Shown here: piece by piece, positions 14,749 to 22,235 of the stretch
How the letters are laid out: the number at the start of each line of letters is the position of its first letter
Position numbering within the stretch: the stretch's first letter is position 1
NCBI GenBank assembly: GCA_030685065.1
Contig: JAUXQH010000024.1
Location: 2,501 to 66,500, forward strand
Origin: Pseudomonadota bacterium
Lineage (GTDB): Bacteria; Myxococcota_A; UBA796; SXON01
Direction: 5' to 3'
DNA: 64,000 nucleotides
Notes under the pieces: model-generated
Seen by the model: the letters and a program-made list of their open reading frames with translations, nothing else
What the model was told of the DNA's origin: nothing
Database searches by the model: none
Position numbers and translations under genes: made by a program

Positions 14749-17721
14749 ATGACCGCTGCGTCTGTACATGAGGCGCTCGCCGTCCTGGGTCGCACCGCCG
14801 GCTGGCTCGCGCGCGATGGCAACGTTGCCCGCGCCCGCTACGTCGAGGCGACCCTCGGCCGTTGGGCATCGCTCCCCTCCGAGTCGCCGGAGGGCGACAT
14901 CACGATCGGCTTCCAGGCCATCCGTGACGAGATCACCGGCTTCGACGCCGAGCCCGAAGAGGCCCGTCGCACGCGCGCGTCCCGCCTCGTCGGGCACATC
15001 GAGGCGCTCCGGGCGCGGTTCGGCACCATCGAGCTGCCGACCCCGTTCCCGCGCGCGGTGCTGCTCCCTCCCGGGATCCTCGCGGACCTCCCGCCCAAGC
15101 CTCCCCCCCCGCCCGCGTACGAGCTCCCCGTCTACGAGCTGCCCGTCGGCCCGACGGACGAGCTCGAGGCCCGCGCGCCGGAAGCCCGCCGGGAGCCCCG
15201 TGCGGATCGCGCCGAGCGTGCGGACCGGCCCGAGCGTGCGGCTCGGCCCGAGCGCGCCGAGCGTACGGATCGGCCCGAGCGCGCCGAGCGTTCGGAACGG
15301 CCCGAGCGGGCCGAACGTCCCGCGCGCGGAGAGCGCCCCGAGCGCGCTGACCGCCCCGAGCGCACCGATCGTCGCGAGCGCGGCGAACGCCGTGATCCCG
15401 CGCGCCGTCGTCCCGACGACCGCGAGCAGGGAGATGGGCGCCGCGGCGGTGACGCCAATCGCCAGGGTGACGAGCGGATCGGCGAGGCCATCGTCGTCGA
15501 GGCGCCCGTGGTGGTGCCCGAGCCGCCGAAGCCCCCGCCCCCCGAGCCGCGCGTGTTCCCCCTCGGCCATCCCGAAGGCACGGGTGAGCCGGTAGAGGCC
15601 CTCGGCGTGCTGGACGAAGCCGAGCTCGCCCTCCTGGCCGCCGCCGACATCACGACGGTCGCCGATCTCCTCCTCCGCCCCCCGATCGCGACCGATCGCG
15701 CCGGCGAACGTTGGCCGCCGCTCTCGCCCTCCGCGGGAACGCCCGTCGAAGGCGCCGAAGCCTCGCGCGTCGTCGTCGTGCGGGGCACGGTCAAGGCGCG
15801 CCTCACCCGGTTCACGCCAGGCGTTCGTCGCCACGAGATCATCCTCGCCCACGACAAGGGAGAGGTGTGCTGCCGCTGGCTCGGGCCCGTGCCGGCCGAG
15901 GTCGCCGTGCTCCGCGCCGGTGTCGACGCGGGGTTCGCGGGGCTGCTCGAGATCGACGCCGACGGCGACCAGGGCGCCGGGGTCGAGGGCGCCGCGCCCG
16001 CCCGGGCCGTCCTGTACGAGGGCGAGCCCCTCGGCGTCGACGGTCGCGGCGGAGATTGGTTCCCCCGCTACGGCATTCCCGGCCTCGACGATGTGCGCGT
16101 CCGCGCGACGATGCGCGCGGCGTTGCGGAAGCACGCGGACAGCCTGCAGGATCACCTCCCGCCCGAGGTCATCGAGCGCTACCGCTTGCTGTCGCTCCCG
16201 CTCGCCCTCCGGGACGTGCACTTTCCCAGCAACGCGAGCCGAAAGGGGCGTTCGCGGCTGGGGTTCGACGAGCTGCTCCAGGTGCAGCTCGGCGTCGCGC
16301 TCCTCCGCGCGCGGGAACGTCGGGACCGTGGCCTCCCGCATCCGGTCAGCCACACGCTCGTAGCGCAGGCGCACGGCATGGCGGGCTGGCAGTTCACCGA
16401 CGAGCAGGAGCTCGCGTTCGACGACATCCGGCGTGATCTCCGCCGCCCCCAGCCGATGACCCGCCTCCTCCAGGGAGATGTCGGCGTCGGCAAGCACGCG
16501 GTCGTGCAGGCGGCGATGGTGCTCGTGGCCGAGGCCAAGCACCAGGCGCTGTTCCTCGCGCCGGACGCGCTCGCGGCCGAGCACCGCTACCTGTTCGCCG
16601 ACGCCTTCTTCAAGTCGGTCGGCTTCGAGCCGATGCTGCTCACGGGGCCGCCCACGCGCGCCCAGGCCGACCAGATCAAGAAGGGCGACGCCCTCATCAT
16701 CTACGCGACGCACGCGCTCGCGCGCGACGTGCCGACCTTCCGAAAGCTCGGGCTCGTCGTGTACGAGGAGCAGGGCACCTACGGCGCGGCCGACATCACC
16801 CCCTTCGAGGTGCAGGGGCAGCGCCCCGACCTCCTCGTGTTCACGCCCACGCCCGTGCCGAGCGCGTTGACGCTCAACATCTACGGCCAGCTCGCGATGA
16901 CCGTGATCAACAGCGGCACGTCGCGCGGGGTGGACACCACGGCGTGTGACACCGAGCATCGGGACGAGGCCTACAACCGCGGTCGCGAGGCCATCGAGGC
17001 CGGGCACCAGGTGATGATCGTGTTCCCCGTGATCCGGGGCCAGGATCTGCTCTCGCCGTCCGAGGCGCGTCGGCTCTCCGAGGTGCTCGCCACGGAGACC
17101 TTCCCCGGCGCCCGGGTCGGCATCTTCAACGGCGGCATGTCGCGCGAGGAGCGCTTCCGCGCCTACGACGACTTCCAGCACCGCCGCACCGAGGTGCTGC
17201 TCGCCACCACCCACGTCGAGCACGGCCCCGTGGTTCCGAACGCTTCGGTGATGATCGTCGAGCAGGCCCAACAGTTCGACCTTGTGCGGCTGCATCGCCT
17301 GCGTGGCCACATCGGGAACGGCTGGCGCCGCGGCAAGTGCCTGCTCGTCGTCGGGGACGACCCGCGCCCCGAGGCGCGGCACAACATCGACCTCCTGCTC
17401 CAGGAGACCGACGGGTACCGCATCGCCGAGCTCGATCTGCGCCACCGCGGCATCGAGGCCGCGCTCGGGGATCGCGCGGCCGACGCCCCCGACTTCGCCT
17501 GGGCCGATCCCGTCGTCGAGCGTGATCTCATGGTGCGCACCCGCCAGGAGGCCGTGCGGCTCCTGAACGCGGATCCGGGGCTCAAGCGGCGCACCAACCG
17601 CCCGCTGCTCAACCTCGTTCGCGCCCGCTTCGGGGAGGACGCCGTACCCGAGGGGGGCGCGCCCCCGCCGCCCACGGTCGACGCCAACGCGCGCCGCCGC
17701 CGCCGCCGCCGCGGGAGGTAG
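14749..17721 (+). CDS. RecG-like protein with degenerate helicase motifs and Arg/Pro/Glu repeat linker
   Basis: 990 aa. The C-terminal ~500 residues align with RecG motif by motif, but most catalytic positions are changed. The Walker A is LLQGDVGVGKHAV (~574-586; Thr replaced by His), and DEQH is YEEQG (~672). TATPIPR has become FTPTPVPSAL, and the RGRVGRG arginine fingers read RGHIGNG. The wedge-like OB region (~340-430) seems kept. Between an alpha-helical N-terminus and this core lies a proline-rich segment and a run of RPERAxR repeats (~148-222). ATP-driven fork reversal looks unlikely, and a structural or regulatory DNA-binding role is inferred. A true RecG may exist elsewhere. Confidence 0.85.
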   Translation: MTAASVHEALAVLGRTAGWLARDGNVARARYVEATLGRWASLPSESPEGDITIGFQAIRDEITGFDAEPEEARRTRASRLVGHIEALRARFGTIELPTPFPRAVLLPPGILADLPPKPPPPPAYELPVYELPVGPTDELEARAPEARREPRADRAERADRPERAARPERAERTDRPERAERSERPERAERPARGERPERADRPERTDRRERGERRDPARRRPDDREQGDGRRGGDANRQGDERIGEAIVVEAPVVVPEPPKPPPPEPRVFPLGHPEGTGEPVEALGVLDEAELALLAAADITTVADLLLRPPIATDRAGERWPPLSPSAGTPVEGAEASRVVVVRGTVKARLTRFTPGVRRHEIILAHDKGEVCCRWLGPVPAEVAVLRAGVDAGFAGLLEIDADGDQGAGVEGAAPARAVLYEGEPLGVDGRGGDWFPRYGIPGLDDVRVRATMRAALRKHADSLQDHLPPEVIERYRLLSLPLALRDVHFPSNASRKGRSRLGFDELLQVQLGVALLRARERRDRGLPHPVSHTLVAQAHGMAGWQFTDEQELAFDDIRRDLRRPQPMTRLLQGDVGVGKHAVVQAAMVLVAEAKHQALFLAPDALAAEHRYLFADAFFKSVGFEPMLLTGPPTRAQADQIKKGDALIIYATHALARDVPTFRKLGLVVYEEQGTYGAADITPFEVQGQRPDLLVFTPTPVPSALTLNIYGQLAMTVINSGTSRGVDTTACDTEHRDEAYNRGREAIEAGHQVMIVFPVIRGQDLLSPSEARRLSEVLATETFPGARVGIFNGGMSREERFRAYDDFQHRRTEVLLATTHVEHGPVVPNASVMIVEQAQQFDLVRLHRLRGHIGNGWRRGKCLLVVGDDPRPEARHNIDLLLQETDGYRIAELDLRHRGIEAALGDRAADAPDFAWADPVVERDLMVRTRQEAVRLLNADPGLKRRTNRPLLNLVRARFGEDAVPEGGAPPPPTVDANARRRRRRRGR
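15190..15414 (+). repeat. Coding repeat for RPERAxR units in the RecG-like gene
   Basis: A degenerate tandem repeat with CGGCCCGAGCG-like units (consensus translation D/A-R-P-E-R-A-E-R) spans about 75 codons. It encodes a highly charged, probably disordered linker rich in Arg and Glu. Units vary, so it is older or more diverged than a fresh slippage repeat. Confidence 0.8.
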
Positions 17722-17727
17722 GCCCCC

Positions 17728-18156
17728 ATGCCCGTCGCCCGCCTCAGCATCGACATCGACGTGCCCCCGGCGGCGCTGATGCGGGTGATCTGCGACTTCG
17801 CGGCCTATCCGCGGTTCCTCCCCGACATGGAGGAGGCCACGGTGCTGCGCGCCGAGCCGGCCCGCTGGACGGTGAGGTACGCCGTGCGGATCATCCGTCG
17901 CGTCGAGTACACGCTGGATCACGTGCGCGAAGGGGACACCCGCCTCCGCTGGGCGCTCGTCGAGGGCGCCTTCAAGTCGAACAACGGCGCGTGGGACCTC
18001 GAGCCGCTCGATGACGGCACGCGCACCCGCGCGACCTACACGCTCGAGATCGATCTCGGCATGTTCGTACCGGGGAGCGTCGTGAAGACCCTCCTCGAGC
18101 AGAACCTCCCGGCCACGCTCGCGGCGTTCAAGCAGCGCGCCGAGGCGAAGGGTTGA
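17728..18156 (+). CDS. SRPBCC/START family protein (COQ10-like)
   Basis: 142 aa, normal for the family. The sequence starts like a polyketide cyclase/COQ10 domain (IDVPPAALMRVICDFAAYPRFLPDM) and ends with the long C-terminal helix (VVKTLLEQNLPATLAAFKQRAE). These helix-grip proteins bind hydrophobic ligands such as quinones or lipids. It begins six bases after the RecG-like stop. The stop overlaps the TTG start of the next gene. Confidence 0.88.
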   Translation: MPVARLSIDIDVPPAALMRVICDFAAYPRFLPDMEEATVLRAEPARWTVRYAVRIIRRVEYTLDHVREGDTRLRWALVEGAFKSNNGAWDLEPLDDGTRTRATYTLEIDLGMFVPGSVVKTLLEQNLPATLAAFKQRAEAKG

Positions 18157-18422
18157 GGGCCCGCTCCTGGGCTACCGCTTGGGTCCTGTGCGCGCTCCTT
18201 TTGGCCGCTTGTGGCCCGCCCGCCCCACCCAAGCCTCCCGGCGGTGTCGATGTGGGCGATGGCAGCGGAACGGACGATGACACATCCGAACAATGTGTCA
18301 CCTGTGAGCTGACCGACTGCGAAGACGACTCGGACCCCGACGGCGTGGAGTCGGAGGACGACTGTGCGGACGCCGCGGAAGAGCAGGGATGCGGCGAATA
18401 TTCCTTCGACGAGGGGTGCTGA
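18153..18422 (+). CDS. Small acidic cysteine-rich lipoprotein
   Basis: 89 aa. The signal peptide ends at the lipobox LLAAC (Cys20). The mature part is short, very acidic and has seven or so cysteines (CVTCELTDCEDD ... GCGEYSFDEGC), suggesting disulfides or metal binding. The start is TTG overlapping the upstream stop (TTGA), with GAAGGG just before it. No family recognised. Confidence 0.65.
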   Translation: MRARSWATAWVLCALLLAACGPPAPPKPPGGVDVGDGSGTDDDTSEQCVTCELTDCEDDSDPDGVESEDDCADAAEEQGCGEYSFDEGC

Positions 18423-18507
18423 GAGGCCCTCGGAACGCCGCGCATCTCGTGACCGCCCCTGACACGTCCGGGCTCTATCTACCCTAGGAGATGGAGCTCG
18501 AGAACCC

Positions 18508-19677
18508 ATGATCATCCTGTCCGTGTTGCTGGCCGGCTGCGGCGAATTCGTGGAGCGATTGAATCCCTTCGACAAGGAGGACGACCCCGAGCTGCCACCG
18601 GGAGACTCCAGCGTCGAGCCGCAGCAGCCGGCGCCGGGCGCCGGCTTTCCGTTCGCGGACGATCAGGTCTTCGAGCTCGAGCTGACGCTCCCACCCGCGT
18701 CGGCCGACGCGCTCGTGTACGAGGGCGACTACGTGCCCGCCACGCTCGCGTTCGCGGGCTACGAGGCGGAGACGGGCGTGCGCCTCAAGGGTGCCGGCAC
18801 CTTCGAGAACCTCGACGGCAAGCCGTCCTTGAAGCTGAACTTCGGGGCATTCACGCCGGGCGCGAAGTTCCTCGGCAACGAGCGGCTCACCCTGAACGCG
18901 ATGAAGTACGACCGCACGAAGATGCGGGAGGCCGTCGCCTACCGGATGTACGAGAGGATGGGCGTTCCGTCGCCCCGGCATGGGTACGCGCACCTCACCA
19001 TCAACGGCGAGAACTACGGCCTCTACTCGATCGTCGAGACGCTGGACGAGAACTTTCTCGACCGCGCCTATCCGGACGACGGCAACGGCAACCTGTACGA
19101 TTCGACCTTCATCTACGCGGACCTCACGGGGGCCGGCCTGGTGAATTTCGACCTCCAGGAGGGGGAGCCGGCGGCGTCCCACACCGATCTCCAAGCGTTG
19201 GTCGGCGCGTTGGACGCCGGCAATTTCTGGGATGTCTTCCAGACACGCTTCGACGTGGATGCCACGTTGTCGTTCCTCGCGGTCGATCTCGCGTCTCCGA
19301 ATTGGGACGGATACTCGCGCAACACGAACAACTTCCTCGTCTACCATGCGACCGTCGCGGATCGGTGGTCGATCGTCCCGTGGGGGCAGGACTCCGCCTT
19401 CTACGGAGGTGGGTTGCTGTATGGCGGGGTGAGGGCACGCATCACCGTGGCGTGCCAGAACGATGTGTCCTGCCGGGCCGCGCTCGAGGAGCGGATCAGC
19501 GAGGTGCTCGCGGTGTGGGAAGGGGAGGACCTCCACGGTTGGGCGGCGGTCACCGCGGACCTGATCGATCCGACCTGCCAGGCCGATCCGCGCAAGCAGG
19601 AGGACTGCCAGCAGGAGGACATGTTGGATCTGCTGCTCGAACGCCCCGAGGAAGTGCGGCGCGAGCTTGGCCCGTAG
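18508..19677 (+). CDS. CotH kinase-like lipoprotein
   Basis: 389 aa. A very short signal (MIILSVLLAGC, lipobox Cys11) is followed by a CotH-type domain. Matching features are VRLKGAGTFENLDGKPSLKL, the region RTKMREAVAYRMYERMGVPS, the IVETLDENFL segment, and NWDGYSRNTNNFLVY with IVPWGQDSAF. CotH proteins are atypical kinases that phosphorylate spore-coat or extracellular proteins, and many bacterial homologues are surface proteins of unknown substrate. This one is presumably lipid-anchored outside the inner membrane. Activity is not assured. Confidence 0.82.
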   Translation: MIILSVLLAGCGEFVERLNPFDKEDDPELPPGDSSVEPQQPAPGAGFPFADDQVFELELTLPPASADALVYEGDYVPATLAFAGYEAETGVRLKGAGTFENLDGKPSLKLNFGAFTPGAKFLGNERLTLNAMKYDRTKMREAVAYRMYERMGVPSPRHGYAHLTINGENYGLYSIVETLDENFLDRAYPDDGNGNLYDSTFIYADLTGAGLVNFDLQEGEPAASHTDLQALVGALDAGNFWDVFQTRFDVDATLSFLAVDLASPNWDGYSRNTNNFLVYHATVADRWSIVPWGQDSAFYGGGLLYGGVRARITVACQNDVSCRAALEERISEVLAVWEGEDLHGWAAVTADLIDPTCQADPRKQEDCQQEDMLDLLLERPEEVRRELGP

Positions 19678-19694
19678 GGCTCAGGGGCCGTCCA

Positions 19695-20087
19695 TCAGTC
19701 GCTGGTTGACGCGTACACCACACCGTCCCACGTCACGCGCCCCGTCGTGCGGTGGAACGTCCCCGGGTGGGTCGTTCCTCCGCTGGACGTGGCGGTCAAC
19801 TTGTTCTCCGCGTCGCAGGTGACGGTGCCGGTCTCGCCCGTGTCCGAGTAGGACCACTCGTAGGTGCCCTCGCCGAAGGTGAGGGTCCAGTGACACAGCT
19901 CCGGGCCATCCGGGCCGAGCCCGCACTCGAGCTCTTCGAGCGACGAGAAGGTCTCTCCCCAGAGGCCGGAGCCACAGTCGCGCTCCCCCTCGGGAGCACC
20001 GGAGTCGACGTCGCTGCTGGCGGTGCAAGCGACGAGCAGCAGGGTAGGCAGCCGCGTGAGCGGCGACAGGAGCAAGCCAGGGGACAT
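19695..20087 (-). CDS. Small lipoprotein, unknown function
   Basis: 130 aa from the ATG at 20087 (a TTG at 20114 would add nine residues). The signal peptide ends in the lipobox LLVAC (Cys21). The mature part has two cysteine pairs (DCGSGLW, ECGLGPDGPELCHW) and beta-rich sequence ending in VTWDGVVYAS. It is alone on the reverse strand between two forward genes. No family recognised. Confidence 0.65.
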   Translation of the reverse strand: MSPGLLLSPLTRLPTLLLVACTASSDVDSGAPEGERDCGSGLWGETFSSLEELECGLGPDGPELCHWTLTFGEGTYEWSYSDTGETGTVTCDAENKLTATSSGGTTHPGTFHRTTGRVTWDGVVYASTSD

Positions 20088-20137
20088 GGAGGGGAGGCCG
20101 GGTGACCTCCGCAACGTAGCACCGCCGCTCTAGTACC

Positions 20138-21199
20138 ATGCACCCGATGGGCTCCCTCCTTGTCGTCGTCCCGGTCCGCGATGGCGCGAACACGCTTCCA
20201 CGCTGCCTCGACGCGCTCGTCCGCGCGCTCCCCGCGGGGGCCGAGATCGTGGTGGTGGATGATGGCTCGCACGACGCCTCGGCGGCCGTCGCCGCGAGGT
20301 TCCCCGTTCGCCTGGTCGCCCACGCGCAGAGCCGGGGCGCGTCCGCGGCGCGCAACACCGGCGCGGCCGCCTCCGACGCCGCCCTGGTGGCCTTCGTCGA
20401 CGCGGACGTGGTCGTGCGTCCCGACGCGCTGACGCGCCTGGTGGCCGTGCTCGCCGCCGAGCCCGAGGCCTCCGGCGCCAACGGGATCCTCTCGCTCGAC
20501 CTCTCCACCCCCGGATGGATGAGCGCTTTTGCCAACACGTCGATCCATTACCAACACCTGTGTCATGGGCTTCGCGTCGCGAGCGCGTTCACGTCTGTTT
20601 GCGTGCTTCGGCGCACGGCGCTGGTGAAGATGGGCGGTTGGGAGGCGGACACCTCGCGGTATGCCGATGACGTCGCGACCCGCTGGCACCTGCCCCCCGG
20701 CTCGATCCTGCTGGACGTGTCCGCCCAGGGCGAGCACCTCAAGCGGGTGTCGGTCACCGGGCTGCTGAAGCACCGCTTCAACATCGGGTGGTTCTACTTC
20801 AACTCGATCGTCTCGCATTGGGGGCAGGTCCGCGAACGGCCGGCCACCACGGTGCTCGCGCTCCGCTACCCGCTCAACACCGCCGCGGCCGCGCTCTCCG
20901 TCGCGCTCCTCCCGGTGATGGCCTGGGCGCCGGCACGTCCCGCGATGCTCCTTCCTGCCGCCCTGTTCGTGCTGGCGAACAGTCGCTTCGCCCTCTTCAC
21001 GCTCCGCGCCCGGGGAGCAGCGGAAGCGCTGATCGCGATCCCTCTCTCCACGATTGAGGGGTTTGCGTACATGTTTGGGATCTGCGCCTCTGCTACCATG
21101 CGCGTTTGGAGGGCTCGTGAGCGCGCACCAACCGCCGTTGGCCCAGTACGCGTTCCGGTACGCGAAGGCCGGCCTGAAGAGCCGCCTCCTGACGCATGA
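20138..21199 (+). CDS. Family 2 glycosyltransferase
   Basis: 353 aa. The GT-A N-terminal domain carries the nucleotide-sugar motif VVVDDGSHD and the DXD-like FVDADVVVRPDAL. SRGASAARNTGAA is the common GT2 helix. The C-terminal third has two or three membrane helices (LNTAAAALSVALLPVMAW, MLLPAALFVLANSRFALF). It is likely an inner-membrane-associated transferase making a lipid-linked or surface sugar. The last 27 codons overlap the next gene in another frame. Start ATG at 20138 (MHPMGSLLVVVPVRDG). Confidence 0.87.
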   Translation: MHPMGSLLVVVPVRDGANTLPRCLDALVRALPAGAEIVVVDDGSHDASAAVAARFPVRLVAHAQSRGASAARNTGAAASDAALVAFVDADVVVRPDALTRLVAVLAAEPEASGANGILSLDLSTPGWMSAFANTSIHYQHLCHGLRVASAFTSVCVLRRTALVKMGGWEADTSRYADDVATRWHLPPGSILLDVSAQGEHLKRVSVTGLLKHRFNIGWFYFNSIVSHWGQVRERPATTVLALRYPLNTAAAALSVALLPVMAWAPARPAMLLPAALFVLANSRFALFTLRARGAAEALIAIPLSTIEGFAYMFGICASATMRVWRARERAPTAVGPVRVPVREGRPEEPPPDA

Positions 21200-22235
21200 G
21201 CCCCTGTTCCTCACCGTGTTCGTCACGGCGAGGTGCGGGCTCAACTGCGGGCACTGCTTCTACCGGGAGGAGCTGCTCAACGGAAACGTCAAGGACGAGA
21301 TGACCTTGGCCGAGTACGACACGTTCACGTCGAAGTGTCCGCCGTTCCCCAAGCTCATCATCACGGGGGGCGAGCCGTTCCTCCGCGCGGATCTGCCGGA
21401 GATCGCCATCCTCTTCTACGAGAATGCCTCGAAGGCCCGCCAGATCACGATCCCGACCGCGGGCACCCACACCGACCGCATCGTGGGCCTCGTGGAGAAG
21501 GTGCTCCTGCCCCGGAAGGATCTCATCCTCGAGATCCAGCTCTCGATCGACGGTGTGGGGGCGGATCACGATGCGGTGCGTGGCAAGGGCCAATTCGACC
21601 GCCTCCTGCGCACCTACGAGGCGCTCAAGCCCATCCAGGACGTGAACGAGGGGCTGCGCATCCGGTTCAACTACACCTTCTCGCGACGCACCCAGGACTG
21701 GTTCGAGAAGACCCACGATTTCGTGACCCGCGAGCTCGGAAACCCGCACTTCGACATGGTCCTGGTGCGCCGTACCACCGTCGACGACGAGTACTGGGGC
21801 CAGGTCGACATCGCCAAGTATCGCAAGGCAACCGAGCTGTTGCAGGCCGCGGAGCTGAAGAAGGCGGGGGACTCCACGTTCCGCCAGCTCCTCGCCCAAC
21901 GCGTGCAGGTCGAGCGGGAGATCATCGCGGAGCACCACCAGGGCAACCCCGTCATGACCGGGTGCCAGGCCGGGACGCTCACCGCGATCGTGAGCGAGAC
22001 CGGGAGCGTGCGTCCGTGCGAGGTCCTCGACACGACGTTCGGAAACCTCCGCGACAACGACTACGACTTCATGAAGTTGTGGGAGAACGGCCTCGCAGAC
22101 GCGCACCGCAAGTTCGTGAAGGACACGGGCTGCTTCTGCACGTTCGAGACCTGCGTGCGGACCACCATGTCCTTTCAGCCGAAGTGGTACGGCAAGATGG
22201 CCGCCACCTACGCGAGACAGCGGCTGGGCCGATAG
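21117..22235 (+). CDS. Radical SAM protein with SPASM-like C-terminus
   Basis: 372 aa. The cluster motif is CGLNCGHC (Cys40, 44, 47), followed by GGEPFLR. The C-terminus has an auxiliary-cluster-like arrangement, GCQAGTLTAIVSETGSVRPC then CFCTFETC, of the SPASM/twitch kind. Such enzymes often modify peptides or sugars. The GTG at 21117 is chosen because GGAGG lies four bases upstream; this gives an 83-base overlap with the glycosyltransferase. The next gene starts at the last base of the stop codon. The substrate is unknown. Confidence 0.86.
   Translation: MSAHQPPLAQYAFRYAKAGLKSRLLTHEPLFLTVFVTARCGLNCGHCFYREELLNGNVKDEMTLAEYDTFTSKCPPFPKLIITGGEPFLRADLPEIAILFYENASKARQITIPTAGTHTDRIVGLVEKVLLPRKDLILEIQLSIDGVGADHDAVRGKGQFDRLLRTYEALKPIQDVNEGLRIRFNYTFSRRTQDWFEKTHDFVTRELGNPHFDMVLVRRTTVDDEYWGQVDIAKYRKATELLQAAELKKAGDSTFRQLLAQRVQVEREIIAEHHQGNPVMTGCQAGTLTAIVSETGSVRPCEVLDTTFGNLRDNDYDFMKLWENGLADAHRKFVKDTGCFCTFETCVRTTMSFQPKWYGKMAATYARQRLGR

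Noticed and set aside
14737..17922. 1061-codon reverse-strand frame opposite the RecG-like gene
   Set aside because: It mirrors the codon bias of the forward gene, has Arg/Gly/Ala/Val-rich composition without motifs, and the forward frame has clear RecG homology.
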